This document shows positions 54,924 to 63,048 of a stretch of 64,000 nucleotides of DNA, one piece after another (the first letter of the stretch is position 1; each line of letters starts with the position of its first letter). Made by a program: the position numbers and the translations under genes. Source of the DNA: Corynebacterium pygosceleis. GTDB taxonomy: Bacteria > Actinomycetota > Actinomycetes > Mycobacteriales > Mycobacteriaceae. The stretch lies in contig NZ_JAENIQ020000003.1 of NCBI RefSeq assembly GCF_016595275.2, positions 62,001 through 126,000 of the forward strand, given 5' to 3'. The notes beneath the pieces were generated by a model. That model was not told the origin of the DNA. It saw only the letters and a program-made list of their open reading frames with translations, and ran no database searches.

Positions 54924-56750
54924 GTGGCCAATCTGATCAATCTGGAGAACGTGTCCAAGACCTTCGGGCTGAAGACACTGCTCGACTCGGTGAGCATCGG
55001 TGTTCAGACCGGCGACCGGATCGGTGTCGTCGGTCTGAACGGTGGCGGTAAGACGACCCTGCTCGAGATCCTCGCCGGGATCGAACCGCCGGATTCCGGT
55101 CGGGTCTCCCACACCGGGGACCTCCGCATGGCGGTGGTGACACAGCGGGCGAACCTGACCGACACCGACACCGTCGCCGACGTCGTCCTGCGTCCCCTCG
55201 GGCTGGACACCTACGAGTGGGCGTCCCAGGCCAGGGTCCGGGAGGTGCTCGGAGGGCTCGGTATCGTCGACCTGGGGCTCGACACACCCGTCGGTCAGCT
55301 GTCCGGCGGTGAACGCCGTCGGACGAATCTCGCGGCGGCGATGGTCCGCGATCTCGATCTGCTGATCCTCGACGAGCCGACCAACCATCTGGACATCGAG
55401 GGGGTCCAGTGGCTGGCCGCCCATCTCGTCGCCCGCCGGTGCGCACTCGTCGTCGTCACCCACGACCGGTGGTTCCTGGACACCGTAGCCACCCGTACCT
55501 GGGAGGTCCACGACGGCACCGTCGACGCCTACGAGGGCGGCTACAACGACTGGACCTTCGCCCGGGCCGAACGGGCACGACAGGCTGACGCGATCGAACA
55601 GCGGAGACAGAATCTCGCACGCAAGGAGCTCGCCTGGCTGCGCCGGGGGGCACCCGCCCGGACCTCCAAACCGCGCTACCGGATCGAAGCCGCGGAGGCG
55701 CTCATCAGCAACGTTCCCGCACCCCGTGACACCGTCGAACTCATGGCCTTCTCCAGGAAACGGCAGGGGCGGGTGGTCATCGAACTCGAGGACGCGACGA
55801 TCACGACCCCGGACGGACGGGAACTCGTCCGCGACCTGACCTGGAGGTTGAACCCCGGGGAGCGGATCGGACTGGTCGGTGTCAACGGATCCGGTAAAAC
55901 CACCCTGCTGCGCACCATCGCCGGTGAACACGAACTCGCCGGGGGACGTCGGATCGAGGGGAAGACGGTCCGTCTCGGATGGTTGCGGCAGGAACTCGAT
56001 GACCTGGACCCGAACCAGCGCCTGCTCGACGCCGTGGAGGACGTGGCGAGTTACGTACAGATGGGTAAACGTGAGCTGAGCGCTTCACAGCTCGCCGAGA
56101 GGTTGGGGTTCTCCGCGAAGCGACAGCGTACGCCGGTGGGGGATCTGTCCGGCGGTGAGCGGCGTCGACTGCAGCTGACCCGGGTCCTCATGGCTGAACC
56201 GAACGTGCTGCTCCTCGATGAGCCGACCAACGATCTCGACATCGACACCCTCCAGGAACTGGAGAGTCTGCTCGACGGCTGGCCGGGGACCCTCGTCGTG
56301 ATCTCCCACGACCGGTATCTGATCGAGCGGGTCTGCGACAGTACATGGGCCCTGTTCGGTGACGGGGAACTGACCAATCTGCCCGGGGGGATCGAGGAGT
56401 ATCTGGAACGGCGGGCCCGGACCGCGGAAGGCACCACCGGTGTCCTCGATCTCGGATCCGCCAATGAACTCGGTGAGTCCGCTCCGGGTGGTGGCACCTC
56501 GGACGGTGGGGAACGGAGGCTGTCGGCTGCGGAAGAGCAGCGTCTGACGAAGGAGATGCGGTCGGTCGAGCGGAAGATGGGCAAGCTCCAGTCCCGGCAG
56601 GCGTCGCTCGCCGCTGAGATGGCGCAGGCGGCGGAACAGCTCGACCAGTCGAAACTCGTGGAACTCGATGCGCGGAGGGTGGAGCTGGAGGCGGAGACAG
56701 ATGCTCTGGAGTCCCAGTGGATGGGCCTTGCGGAAGCCCTCGAAGGCTAA
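54924..56750 (+). CDS. ABC-F family ATPase (Uup-like)
   Basis: A 608-residue soluble protein with two ATPase domains and no membrane segment. Domain 1 shows VVGLNGGGKTTLLEIL, LSGGERRRTNLAAAM and LLILDEPTNHLD; domain 2 shows LVGVNGSGKTTLLRTI, LSGGERRRLQLTRVL and LLLDEPTNDLD. The interdomain linker includes RRQNLARKELAWLRRG, the P-site-tRNA-interaction region of ABC-F proteins, and a C-terminal coiled coil (about residues 530-605) resembles Uup. Probably a translation factor; a role in antibiotic resistance is not indicated. AAAGG lies nine bases before the GTG start. Confidence 0.88.
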   Translation: MANLINLENVSKTFGLKTLLDSVSIGVQTGDRIGVVGLNGGGKTTLLEILAGIEPPDSGRVSHTGDLRMAVVTQRANLTDTDTVADVVLRPLGLDTYEWASQARVREVLGGLGIVDLGLDTPVGQLSGGERRRTNLAAAMVRDLDLLILDEPTNHLDIEGVQWLAAHLVARRCALVVVTHDRWFLDTVATRTWEVHDGTVDAYEGGYNDWTFARAERARQADAIEQRRQNLARKELAWLRRGAPARTSKPRYRIEAAEALISNVPAPRDTVELMAFSRKRQGRVVIELEDATITTPDGRELVRDLTWRLNPGERIGLVGVNGSGKTTLLRTIAGEHELAGGRRIEGKTVRLGWLRQELDDLDPNQRLLDAVEDVASYVQMGKRELSASQLAERLGFSAKRQRTPVGDLSGGERRRLQLTRVLMAEPNVLLLDEPTNDLDIDTLQELESLLDGWPGTLVVISHDRYLIERVCDSTWALFGDGELTNLPGGIEEYLERRARTAEGTTGVLDLGSANELGESAPGGGTSDGGERRLSAAEEQRLTKEMRSVERKMGKLQSRQASLAAEMAQAAEQLDQSKLVELDARRVELEAETDALESQWMGLAEALEG

Positions 56751-56754
56751 CAAT

Positions 56755-56783
56755 GTTACCCCCATATTGGGGGCAATCGTAAC
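56755..56783. repeat. Inverted repeat after the ABC-F gene
   Basis: CCCCCA and TGGGGG (56759-56764 and 56768-56773) form a small stem, and GTTAC (56755-56759) and GTAAC (56779-56783) form an outer pair. It could end the ABC-F transcript or be a regulator site for the next gene; nothing decides between them. The following 60 bases are AT-rich and probably hold a promoter. Confidence 0.4.
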
Positions 56784-56900
56784 GGAACTCCACGCCGCCC
56801 GCACAATGCGTTAAACTGACACCCACATAAGAGAAAGCTAAAAGCTGAAGGGTATTCGCGGATATCCACGGTGGTCTGTGTTGTGGAAGGTGGTACCCGG

Positions 56901-57452
56901 GTGGGTTCGGAGGAAATTCGGGGGGCGGAACCTTCCCCGGATTCGGCCGGACGTGGTCGCCGTGCGGGCGGGCCGTGTCTGCTCTGGGTGCTCATCGCCC
57001 TTCTCTCGCTCGCCGCGCTCGGGGTGTTCGTGGGAACGGACCTGATGCACTCCAGGGAGGGGAAGTGGTTGTCGATCGAGCAGATGTCGGCCCCCGGGAC
57101 CGTCGACGGACGGGACGTCTCCACGAACGGTCGCCTGCCGTACTCGCTCCCCGCCTGTGACGGTTCGGGTGTCCTGCTCCTCGGGGACTACGCCTCCGTC
57201 GAGGACGTCGGGAAGGCGACGACGACAACCCTCGGTGCGACCTACACGACGTCGAGGGCGTGTGGTTCCCTCGGCGGGAACAGCGACACACCGGAGTATT
57301 TCGTGGTCTATCTTCCGGTGCTCGGCGGCAGGGATGACCTCTGCCAGGCGTTGAAGAACACCAGGGAGCGTCTCGATACATCGGTCCGGGCGACACTCCT
57401 CGACGATGAGCCCCACACCAGTGAGAGTCTCTGTCCCCGGGTGGCCGGGTGA
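56901..57452 (+). CDS. Hypothetical membrane-anchored extracytoplasmic protein
   Basis: A 183-residue protein that I do not recognise. A 27-residue N-terminal cytoplasmic part is followed by one membrane helix (LLWVLIALLSLAALGVFVGT) and an extracytoplasmic domain of about 130 residues with four cysteines likely in disulfides (PACDGSG, SRACGS, DDLCQ, SLCPR). GTG 56901 has GGAAGGTGG seven bases upstream. The locus position between the ABC-F ATPase and ppk2 gives no clue to function. Confidence 0.65.
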   Translation: MGSEEIRGAEPSPDSAGRGRRAGGPCLLWVLIALLSLAALGVFVGTDLMHSREGKWLSIEQMSAPGTVDGRDVSTNGRLPYSLPACDGSGVLLLGDYASVEDVGKATTTTLGATYTTSRACGSLGGNSDTPEYFVVYLPVLGGRDDLCQALKNTRERLDTSVRATLLDDEPHTSESLCPRVAG

Positions 57453-57529
57453 CACGGGCCGGTACGATCCCTCCGAACGGCGGGGAACTGCACAGATGAC
57501 ACCCGTCGGGCTGCGTTAGAATCGGGCGC

Positions 57530-57853
57530 ATGATCCTCATCAACGTTCGTTTCACCGTCCAGCCCGAGCACGCCGACACCTTCCGGGAGACCGTCGCACC
57601 GTTCACCGAGGCGACGCGGGCCGAGGACGGCTGTCTCTTCTTCGACTGGTTCCGGTCCACCGACAACCCGAACGAGTACATCCTCGTCGAGGGCTTCAAG
57701 GATGACGCCGCCGAGGCGCACGTCAACTCCGAGCACTTCAAGAAGGCCTGTGAGCTCTTCCCGACGGTCCTCGTCGAGACCCCGCAGATCATCAACACCC
57801 TCATCGAGGGGAAGACCGAGTGGGACCGGATGGCCGAGTTCAGCGTCGACTGA
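57530..57853 (+). CDS. Antibiotic biosynthesis monooxygenase (ABM) family protein
   Basis: A 107-residue dimeric ferredoxin-like fold protein of the YgiN/ABM type, members of which are quinol monooxygenases or haem-degrading enzymes. Typical features are the start MILINVRFTVQPEHADTFRE and EDGCLFFDWFRS. The precise reaction is unknown. TAGAAT (57517-57522) is seven bases before the ATG, so it is leaderless. Confidence 0.85.
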   Translation: MILINVRFTVQPEHADTFRETVAPFTEATRAEDGCLFFDWFRSTDNPNEYILVEGFKDDAAEAHVNSEHFKKACELFPTVLVETPQIINTLIEGKTEWDRMAEFSVD

Positions 57854-57866
57854 ACCACCACCCCCG

Positions 57867-57908
57867 CCGGTCGAACGGTGGTCGGAAACCCGCCGACCGG
57901 TCGAACGG
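57867..57908 (+). repeat. Direct repeat upstream of ppk2
   Basis: CCGGTCGAACGG occurs at 57867-57878 and again at 57897-57908, 30 bases apart, with the second copy ending seven bases before the -10 element of ppk2. It may be a two-site operator. Confidence 0.4.
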
Positions 57909-57928
57909 CCGAGGGTAGGCTGGTCATC

Positions 57929-58810
57929 ATGGGTAAAAAGGAATCCAAGAAACCGCCGAAGCTGTCCAAGAAGCACTACGAGTCCGAGCTGAAGAGACTT
58001 CAGGCGGAACTCGTCGACATGCAGCAGTGGGTCGTCGAGACCGGAGCCCGGGTGGTTGTCGTGATGGAGGGGCGCGACGCGGCGGGAAAGGGCTCCGCGA
58101 TCAAGCGGATCACCCAGTACCTCAACCCCCGGACCTGCCGCATCGAGGCGCTGCCCGCGCCCAGTTCCCGGGAACAGGGGCAGTGGTACTTCCAGCGCTA
58201 CGTCGAGAGGCTCCCCACCGCCGGTGAGATCGTGATCTTCGACCGGTCCTGGTACAACCGCGCGGGCGTCGAACGGGTGATGGGCTTCTGCACCTCCCAG
58301 GAGTACCGTCGGTTCCTCCATCAGGCACCGATCTTCGAGCGGCTGCTCGTCGAGGACGGGATCATGCTGCGCAAGTACTGGTTCAGTGTCTCGGATGAAG
58401 AGCAGGTGAAACGCTTCACCTCCCGTCGGGAGGATCCGCTGCGTCGCTGGAAGCTCTCTCCGATGGATCTCCAGTCGATCACCCGGTGGGAGGACTACTC
58501 CCGGGCGAAGGACGAGATGTTCATCCACACCGACATCCCCTCCGCCCCCTGGTACACGGTCGAGAGCGAGGACAAGAAGCGGTCCCGGATCAACGTCATC
58601 AGCCACCTGTTGTCGACGATCCCCTACGAGAAGATCGACCGCGAACTCCCCGAGATCCCGAAACGCCCGCAGTCGACCAACGACTACGAACGACCCCCGC
58701 GCAGTGATTTCCGCTACGTCCCGGATGTCGCGGCGGAACTGGAACTCGCCCGGGGAAAGCGGAAGAAGGACGCGTCCGGGGACGCGAAGAAGGGGAAGGG
58801 CAAGAAGTAG
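57929..58810 (+). CDS. ppk2: Polyphosphate kinase 2
   Basis: A 293-residue PPK2-family kinase of the one-domain class that transfers phosphate between polyphosphate and nucleoside diphosphates. The Walker A motif is MEGRDAAGKGSAIKRI, Walker B is in IVIFDRSWYNRAGVERVM, and the lid contains SSREQGQWYFQRYVERLP. The C-terminal tail is lysine-rich and disordered. C. glutamicum also carries a ppk2 gene in this region. TAGGCT (57916-57921) lies seven bases before the ATG. A terminator follows. Confidence 0.93.
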   Translation: MGKKESKKPPKLSKKHYESELKRLQAELVDMQQWVVETGARVVVVMEGRDAAGKGSAIKRITQYLNPRTCRIEALPAPSSREQGQWYFQRYVERLPTAGEIVIFDRSWYNRAGVERVMGFCTSQEYRRFLHQAPIFERLLVEDGIMLRKYWFSVSDEEQVKRFTSRREDPLRRWKLSPMDLQSITRWEDYSRAKDEMFIHTDIPSAPWYTVESEDKKRSRINVISHLLSTIPYEKIDRELPEIPKRPQSTNDYERPPRSDFRYVPDVAAELELARGKRKKDASGDAKKGKGKK

Positions 58811-58833
58811 TTCCCCTCCCGTGACCGCGTGGT

Positions 58834-58859
58834 CCCCGGGGTGTGCCCCGGGGATTTTT
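58834..58859 (+). terminator. Terminator after ppk2
   Basis: CCCCGGGG, loop TGTG, CCCCGGGG, then ATTTTT. A canonical rho-independent terminator 23 bases beyond the stop. Confidence 0.88.
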
Positions 58860-58909
58860 CCGTGCGGAAACCGTGGCGCGGATGTGGCGGTATATGACAG
58901 ACTTCGGAC

Positions 58910-59971
58910 ATGAGACAACGTCCCACCCGGAACCTCGTCAACGCTTTCGTCCGACACACCACCGGTGTGCTCGAACTGAATCGGCCGAAGGCACTGAACT
59001 CCCTCAACCATGAGATGGTGGAGATCATCTCGGAGGCGCTGGACACGTGGCGCGACGATGACTCAGTGCACCGGGTCGTCATCTGCTCCTCCTCCGAACG
59101 CGGTTTCTGTGCCGGTGGTGACGTCCGCACCTGCAGGGAGGAGGGGTTGGCGGGGGACTTCGACTCGGGTGACCGGTTCTTCCGCGCGGAGTACGAGATG
59201 AACCGGCAGCTCGCAGACTTCCCGAAGGCCATCGTGTCGGTCATCGACGGTGTGGCGATGGGTGGCGGGCTCGGTGTGTCCGTACACGGTTCCCACCGGG
59301 TCATCACCGAGAAGGCCTTCGCCGCGATGCCCGAGATGGCGATCGGTTTCATCCCCGACGTCGGCACGACCTGGATGATGCAGCGCATGATCGGGGAGAG
59401 TGGTGAAGCACTGCCGGAACTCGCCACCTTCCTCGGCGTCACCGGGTGGAGGATGACTCCCGCGGACATGCTCTGGTCGGGTCTCGCCACCGATCTCATC
59501 GCCTCGGAGGACGTCGACCGGTTCATCGACGCCGTCATCGCCGAGTCCCTCGACGACGCGCTCGAACAGTACGCCCGTCCCGTCGACTTCGTGGATGGGG
59601 GTGAGCTCGAGGGGTTCCTCCCCGACATCCGGGCCACCTTCGGGCATGATTCCTGGGCCGCGATCGACGGGGCCCTGGAGGGGCACGGCAACGCCGATTT
59701 CGTCGCCCGTGTCCGGGACCTGACGGAGAAGGCGAGTCCGACCTCCGTCGTCGCGGCAGTGGAACTCTACACGGCGAACCGTGCGGCGCGGGACATCGTA
59801 CACGCCCTCGACAACGAGTTCGCGGTGGGGTCGGTGCTCCGGAGGGAACACGACTTCCCCGAAGGCGTGCGCGCCGTTCTCGTGGACAAGGACCGCAGCC
59901 CCACCTTCGATCCGTCCGCCACCGGGGACGTCGACGTCGATTTCTACCGGACGATACTGAAGCACCGTTAG
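58910..59971 (+). CDS. Enoyl-CoA hydratase/3-hydroxyisobutyryl-CoA hydrolase family protein
   Basis: A 353-residue crotonase-superfamily protein. LNRPKALNSLNHEMV, GFCAGGDVRTCREEG and DGVAMGGGLGVSVHGSH provide the oxyanion hole; the glutamate in EMAIGFIPDVGTT and the C-terminal extension (to 353 residues) indicate the hydrolase subgroup, which cleaves 3-hydroxyisobutyryl-CoA in valine breakdown. The closest M. tuberculosis counterpart is EchA9. CAGACT (58898-58903) six bases before the ATG suggests a leaderless mRNA. Confidence 0.85.
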   Translation: MRQRPTRNLVNAFVRHTTGVLELNRPKALNSLNHEMVEIISEALDTWRDDDSVHRVVICSSSERGFCAGGDVRTCREEGLAGDFDSGDRFFRAEYEMNRQLADFPKAIVSVIDGVAMGGGLGVSVHGSHRVITEKAFAAMPEMAIGFIPDVGTTWMMQRMIGESGEALPELATFLGVTGWRMTPADMLWSGLATDLIASEDVDRFIDAVIAESLDDALEQYARPVDFVDGGELEGFLPDIRATFGHDSWAAIDGALEGHGNADFVARVRDLTEKASPTSVVAAVELYTANRAARDIVHALDNEFAVGSVLRREHDFPEGVRAVLVDKDRSPTFDPSATGDVDVDFYRTILKHR

Positions 59972-59997
59972 ATCGGGCGTGTCCGTCCTGACGGTGA

Positions 59998-60028
59998 AGG
60001 GCCCGCACGCGTACCGCGTGCGGGCCCT
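59998..60028. terminator. Hairpin between converging hydrolase and ribM genes
   Basis: AGGGCCCGCACGCG pairs perfectly with CGCGTGCGGGCCCT across TAC. It lies in the 78-base gap between the two stop codons and could end both transcripts. Confidence 0.65.
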
Positions 60029-60049
60029 CGGAGGTCTCCGGGGTGACGG

Positions 60050-60787
60050 TCAGACCGTGGCGTGCAGCCGTTCCGGTTCGGGCGTCCCACCGGACTTCGT
60101 GTGCACCTTCATCCAGACGGTGAAGCCCCAGATGACGAACACCCCGTACACGATGTACAGCACGGCGGAGGGGTAGTAGCCGGCGGTGAGGAGCAGGGGG
60201 ACACCGACGATGTCGACACCGATCCAGATCAGCCAGAACTCGGTCCAGCCGCGGGCCATGCCGTAGGTGGCGAGCACGGAACCGGTGAAGATCCAGGCGT
60301 CGGCCCACGGGCCCCAGGACCCGAGGGCGGAGAAGATCATCGCGCAACCGACGGTTCCGACGATCCCGGCGATGACGAGTCCGAGACGTTCACGCCCGGT
60401 CGCCCAGCGCGGTTGCACCGCGGCGGTGTCCTCGTGGGGTTCGGTGACGATGGACCGGGAGGGGTCGGTTTCCGGTGATTCCCGCAGGCCCCGCTTCCGG
60501 GCCCGGGACCACTGGTACCAGCCGTAGACGGAGACGATGAGGAACATGACCTGGCGGCCCGCCTGGCCGTAGAGGTCCAGCGCCTGCGGGGTGTTGAACA
60601 CCCCGCCGAGGAACACGGTGAACAGGAGCAGGTTTCCGACGATGCCGACGGGCCAGGCCCAGACGACGCGTTTCATTCCGCCGTAGGCGCTGGCGAGACC
60701 GAAGGCGTTGCCGATGATCTCGCGCCAGAGGATGGGGACGCCGCCGACGGAGATCGTGGCATCGAGTAATTCGGTGAAAGGATTCAT
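60050..60787 (-). CDS. ribM: Riboflavin transporter RibM/PnuX (PnuC family)
   Basis: A 245-residue membrane carrier of the PnuC fold with about seven helices (WREIIGNAFGLASAYGGMKR is the family signature, with YGWYQWSRARKRG and the late ARGWTEFWLIWIGVDIVGVP). PnuC proteins usually carry nicotinamide riboside, but an FMN riboswitch lies directly upstream and C. glutamicum PnuX/RibM is an established riboflavin transporter, so riboflavin is the expected cargo. ATG 60787 follows GGGAGA by three bases. A linker of about 40 charged residues interrupts the membrane part near residues 100-145. Confidence 0.88.
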   Translation of the reverse strand: MNPFTELLDATISVGGVPILWREIIGNAFGLASAYGGMKRVVWAWPVGIVGNLLLFTVFLGGVFNTPQALDLYGQAGRQVMFLIVSVYGWYQWSRARKRGLRESPETDPSRSIVTEPHEDTAAVQPRWATGRERLGLVIAGIVGTVGCAMIFSALGSWGPWADAWIFTGSVLATYGMARGWTEFWLIWIGVDIVGVPLLLTAGYYPSAVLYIVYGVFVIWGFTVWMKVHTKSGGTPEPERLHATV

Positions 60788-60916
60788 GGTTCTCCCTGAT
60801 GTGAAAGAGGGGTGCGGACATGGATCCTCGGGGCTGAAAAACTGCCCGGTCGTACCCCGGTGCCGGAACGGACCGTGGATACGGGTCGCCGACGTCCGGG
60901 AGTGCCGGTCGTGCAG

Positions 60917-61064
60917 GTTCTCTCTCATCCGGACTGTGACCGTCGGCTCCGGAATCACACCGGATCTGCTGACCCATCACGCGGAACATCCGTGTGATGG
61001 CGCTCGCGGGCTTCACCATGGAGGTGTCTACCGCCGGTGGGGACTTCCACCCCGCCCTGAGAAC
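60917..61064 (-). promoter_or_regulatory. FMN riboswitch (RFN element)
   Basis: Read on the minus strand, the conserved blocks occur in order: GTTCTCAGGGCGGGG, CCCACCGGCGGTA, GCCCGCGAGC, GATCCGGTG, TTCCGGAGCCGACGGT, AGTCCGGATGAGAGAGAAC. The closing stem P1 is GTTCTC/GAGAAC. A -10-like TAAGCT (61077-61072) would start the RNA at its first base. The SD region of ribM again contains GAGAAC, which may matter for switching. FMN binding should lower ribM expression. Confidence 0.93.
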
Positions 61065-61082
61065 AGGAACCAGCTTAGCCTG

Positions 61083-62345
61083 TCAACGGGCCGTCGTGCC
61101 CGTCATCCCGCCACCGGGGGAGAACCGGACGGTCACTGTACCGTCGGTCACCGGCAGTGAGACGGAACCGGGGTCCCCGGTCGGGAGTGGACGGAGCCCC
61201 CGGAAGCGTGCGTAGCCCGCGATGGCCCGGTGTCCGTCGACACCGTCGGGGACGGCGTCACGGACCACGTCGATGACCGCCTCGACGGCACGGACCGTCG
61301 GGGGCGGCAGCGCGAGGGCGGCGTCCGCGAAGACCACGACCGCCCAGGTGTCACTGTTGAGCTGGACCGTCGCGTGGTACCACATGCCGAGAACCGGTTT
61401 CGCCGCGGACACGAGGTCGAGTTCACGTGCCAGCGCCAGGGGGACCGTGGGGGACACGAAAGCCGGTACCCCCTCACGCCGACCGAAGTCCCGGATCCTG
61501 TGGCAGGCGGAGGTCGACGGAGATCTGCCGATGTGTCTGTCCGCCCATCCCCAGCACCAGGTGTCCCCGGTGACGGTCGCCAGAATGACACCCCGGGCGT
61601 GCGTCTCCGCGCCGTCCACGTCGCGTAGCGTGACGAGTCCCCGGTGGGGATCCACGGCGGCGGTGGCCCCGGGGACCCTGGCGTCGAGGTACATCTGGGA
61701 CTCGACGGAGGGGAGCAGGGCGTCCGCCCGGATCTCGTCGATGTCGAGACCCCCCGAGATGTCGCGGAGCCGCCCGTCCCGGACACGTACCGCGGTGCCG
61801 TCGGAGAATCGCCACACCGAACCGTCCGACGTGACGTCCAGTCCGCGGATCGCGGCGAACCCGGAAAGGGAACGGGGGAGATCACCGGTGCATCCGGGGA
61901 CGGTCGCTGCGGTGATCATGGCCGTCCGCGTGTCTCCGGTCGGTTGCGGCGGATCAAGACACACGACGGCCGTGCAGCCGTCGGGCATCGGGGCGAGGAA
62001 ACACGGTGTGCAGTAGTGGAGGGTGCGGGCCGCGGCGACGAGATCGTCACTGACCGGTTGTGCCCCGGTGAGTTCGGGTATCCCGAATCTCTCCGCGGCC
62101 GCGGCTGCGGTGTCACTGCACCAGGTCCAGAGACCGTCCCGGATCTCCGCGACGACGGTCCCCGTGGTGTCGATGTCCCGGTCCCGGTTGCGCACCGCAC
62201 GGACCTGCATGCGGTTCCCGTCACGGTTGAACTCGATGCCCGCGTGGTCTCCGAGAGCCGCCGCGAACGCGGCGTCGGCGTCGGCGCGGGCGATCGCTCC
62301 GTCCGTGACGATCTCCGCGAGAGATCGCGGTGGGGGATGTTCCAT
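61083..62345 (-). CDS. Hypothetical protein with two tryptophan-rich repeats (DUF6882-like)
   Basis: A 420-residue soluble protein of unknown function. Two related halves can be seen, each with a W-x-W core: DGLWTWCSDTAAAAAERFG near residue 70 and GDTWCWGWADRHIG near residue 268, each followed by a search-like RIRDFG/ERFGIPEL segment. The pattern resembles the DUF6882 family of actinobacteria, but I am not certain. GAAGGAG lies six bases before the ATG. It is divergent from the GntR regulator gene, with about 170 bases between them, so that regulator may control it. Confidence 0.65.
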   Translation of the reverse strand: MEHPPPRSLAEIVTDGAIARADADAAFAAALGDHAGIEFNRDGNRMQVRAVRNRDRDIDTTGTVVAEIRDGLWTWCSDTAAAAAERFGIPELTGAQPVSDDLVAAARTLHYCTPCFLAPMPDGCTAVVCLDPPQPTGDTRTAMITAATVPGCTGDLPRSLSGFAAIRGLDVTSDGSVWRFSDGTAVRVRDGRLRDISGGLDIDEIRADALLPSVESQMYLDARVPGATAAVDPHRGLVTLRDVDGAETHARGVILATVTGDTWCWGWADRHIGRSPSTSACHRIRDFGRREGVPAFVSPTVPLALARELDLVSAAKPVLGMWYHATVQLNSDTWAVVVFADAALALPPPTVRAVEAVIDVVRDAVPDGVDGHRAIAGYARFRGLRPLPTGDPGSVSLPVTDGTVTVRFSPGGGMTGTTAR

Positions 62346-62414
62346 GGGATTCTCCTTCGGGAGGGTGTGCGTCCACTCTAACGGCAGTGCCCCCGCGGAT
62401 ACCGATGTCCACCC

Positions 62415-62434
62415 GTGTATCAGCGTGTATTAGT
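62415..62434 (+). repeat. Tandem decamer repeat in the GntR promoter region
   Basis: GTGTATCAGC (62415-62424) is followed at once by GTGTATTAGT (62425-62434), one helical turn apart, overlapping the -10-like TAGTCT at 62431-62436. YtrA-type GntR regulators usually control their own promoter, so this is a candidate operator, though not a palindrome. Confidence 0.4.
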
Positions 62435-62514
62435 CTGTGTGGCGCAGTTGTCGCCAAGTCATCATCATCGCCGCCGCCGTCGTCGTGGCCGCAGCCGTGG
62501 AGGAACCAACCCTG

Positions 62515-62883
62515 ATGGACATCCGTCTCGATCCGCTCTCCGACATCCCGATTTTCCTTCAGCTCCATGACGGAATCGTCCGGTCCATTTCCCGTGGGGA
62601 GACGGCGCCGGGTACCCGCCTGGACTCGGTGAGGTCGGTGGCCGCGGACCTGGACATCAATCCGGCGACGGTGAAGAAGGCCTATGACCTGTTGCGGTCG
62701 GAGGGCATCATCACCACGGGCCACCGTTCCGGAAGTGTGGTGCTCTCCCCGGAGCGGCCCGTTCCCGGGGCGGAGGAGCGCCTGGCTGCGGAGCTTCGGG
62801 CGCTCCTGTCCCGGGCCCGGTGCCAGGGAATCGACGGGTCCACGGTCCGCGCACTGGTGGAGTCGGAGCTCGACACCGATTGA
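62515..62883 (+). CDS. GntR family regulator, YtrA subfamily
   Basis: A 122-residue regulator made of the GntR winged helix (PIFLQLHDGIVRSISRGE, then LDSVRSVAADLDINPATVKK and YDLLRSEGIITTGH) with only a short C-terminal helix for dimerisation, the YtrA type. Such proteins usually regulate linked ABC transporters, but none is adjacent here. ATG 62515 has GGAGGA ten bases upstream. Confidence 0.85.
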   Translation: MDIRLDPLSDIPIFLQLHDGIVRSISRGETAPGTRLDSVRSVAADLDINPATVKKAYDLLRSEGIITTGHRSGSVVLSPERPVPGAEERLAAELRALLSRARCQGIDGSTVRALVESELDTD

Positions 62884-63048
62884 CCTGACGTGGCACCGGA
62901 CCTCGACGTCGTCCCCGGACACGCGGAGACGGTGTTCCCCCGGACGGTGCCGGTGGAAAACGTGTCTCGTGGGCGGGGGCGGTGGTGCGCGGATGGTCCC
63001 GCCGTTCCGAACGTCCGGGAGGCTGGACCGGTCACGTTTGGGCCGGGA

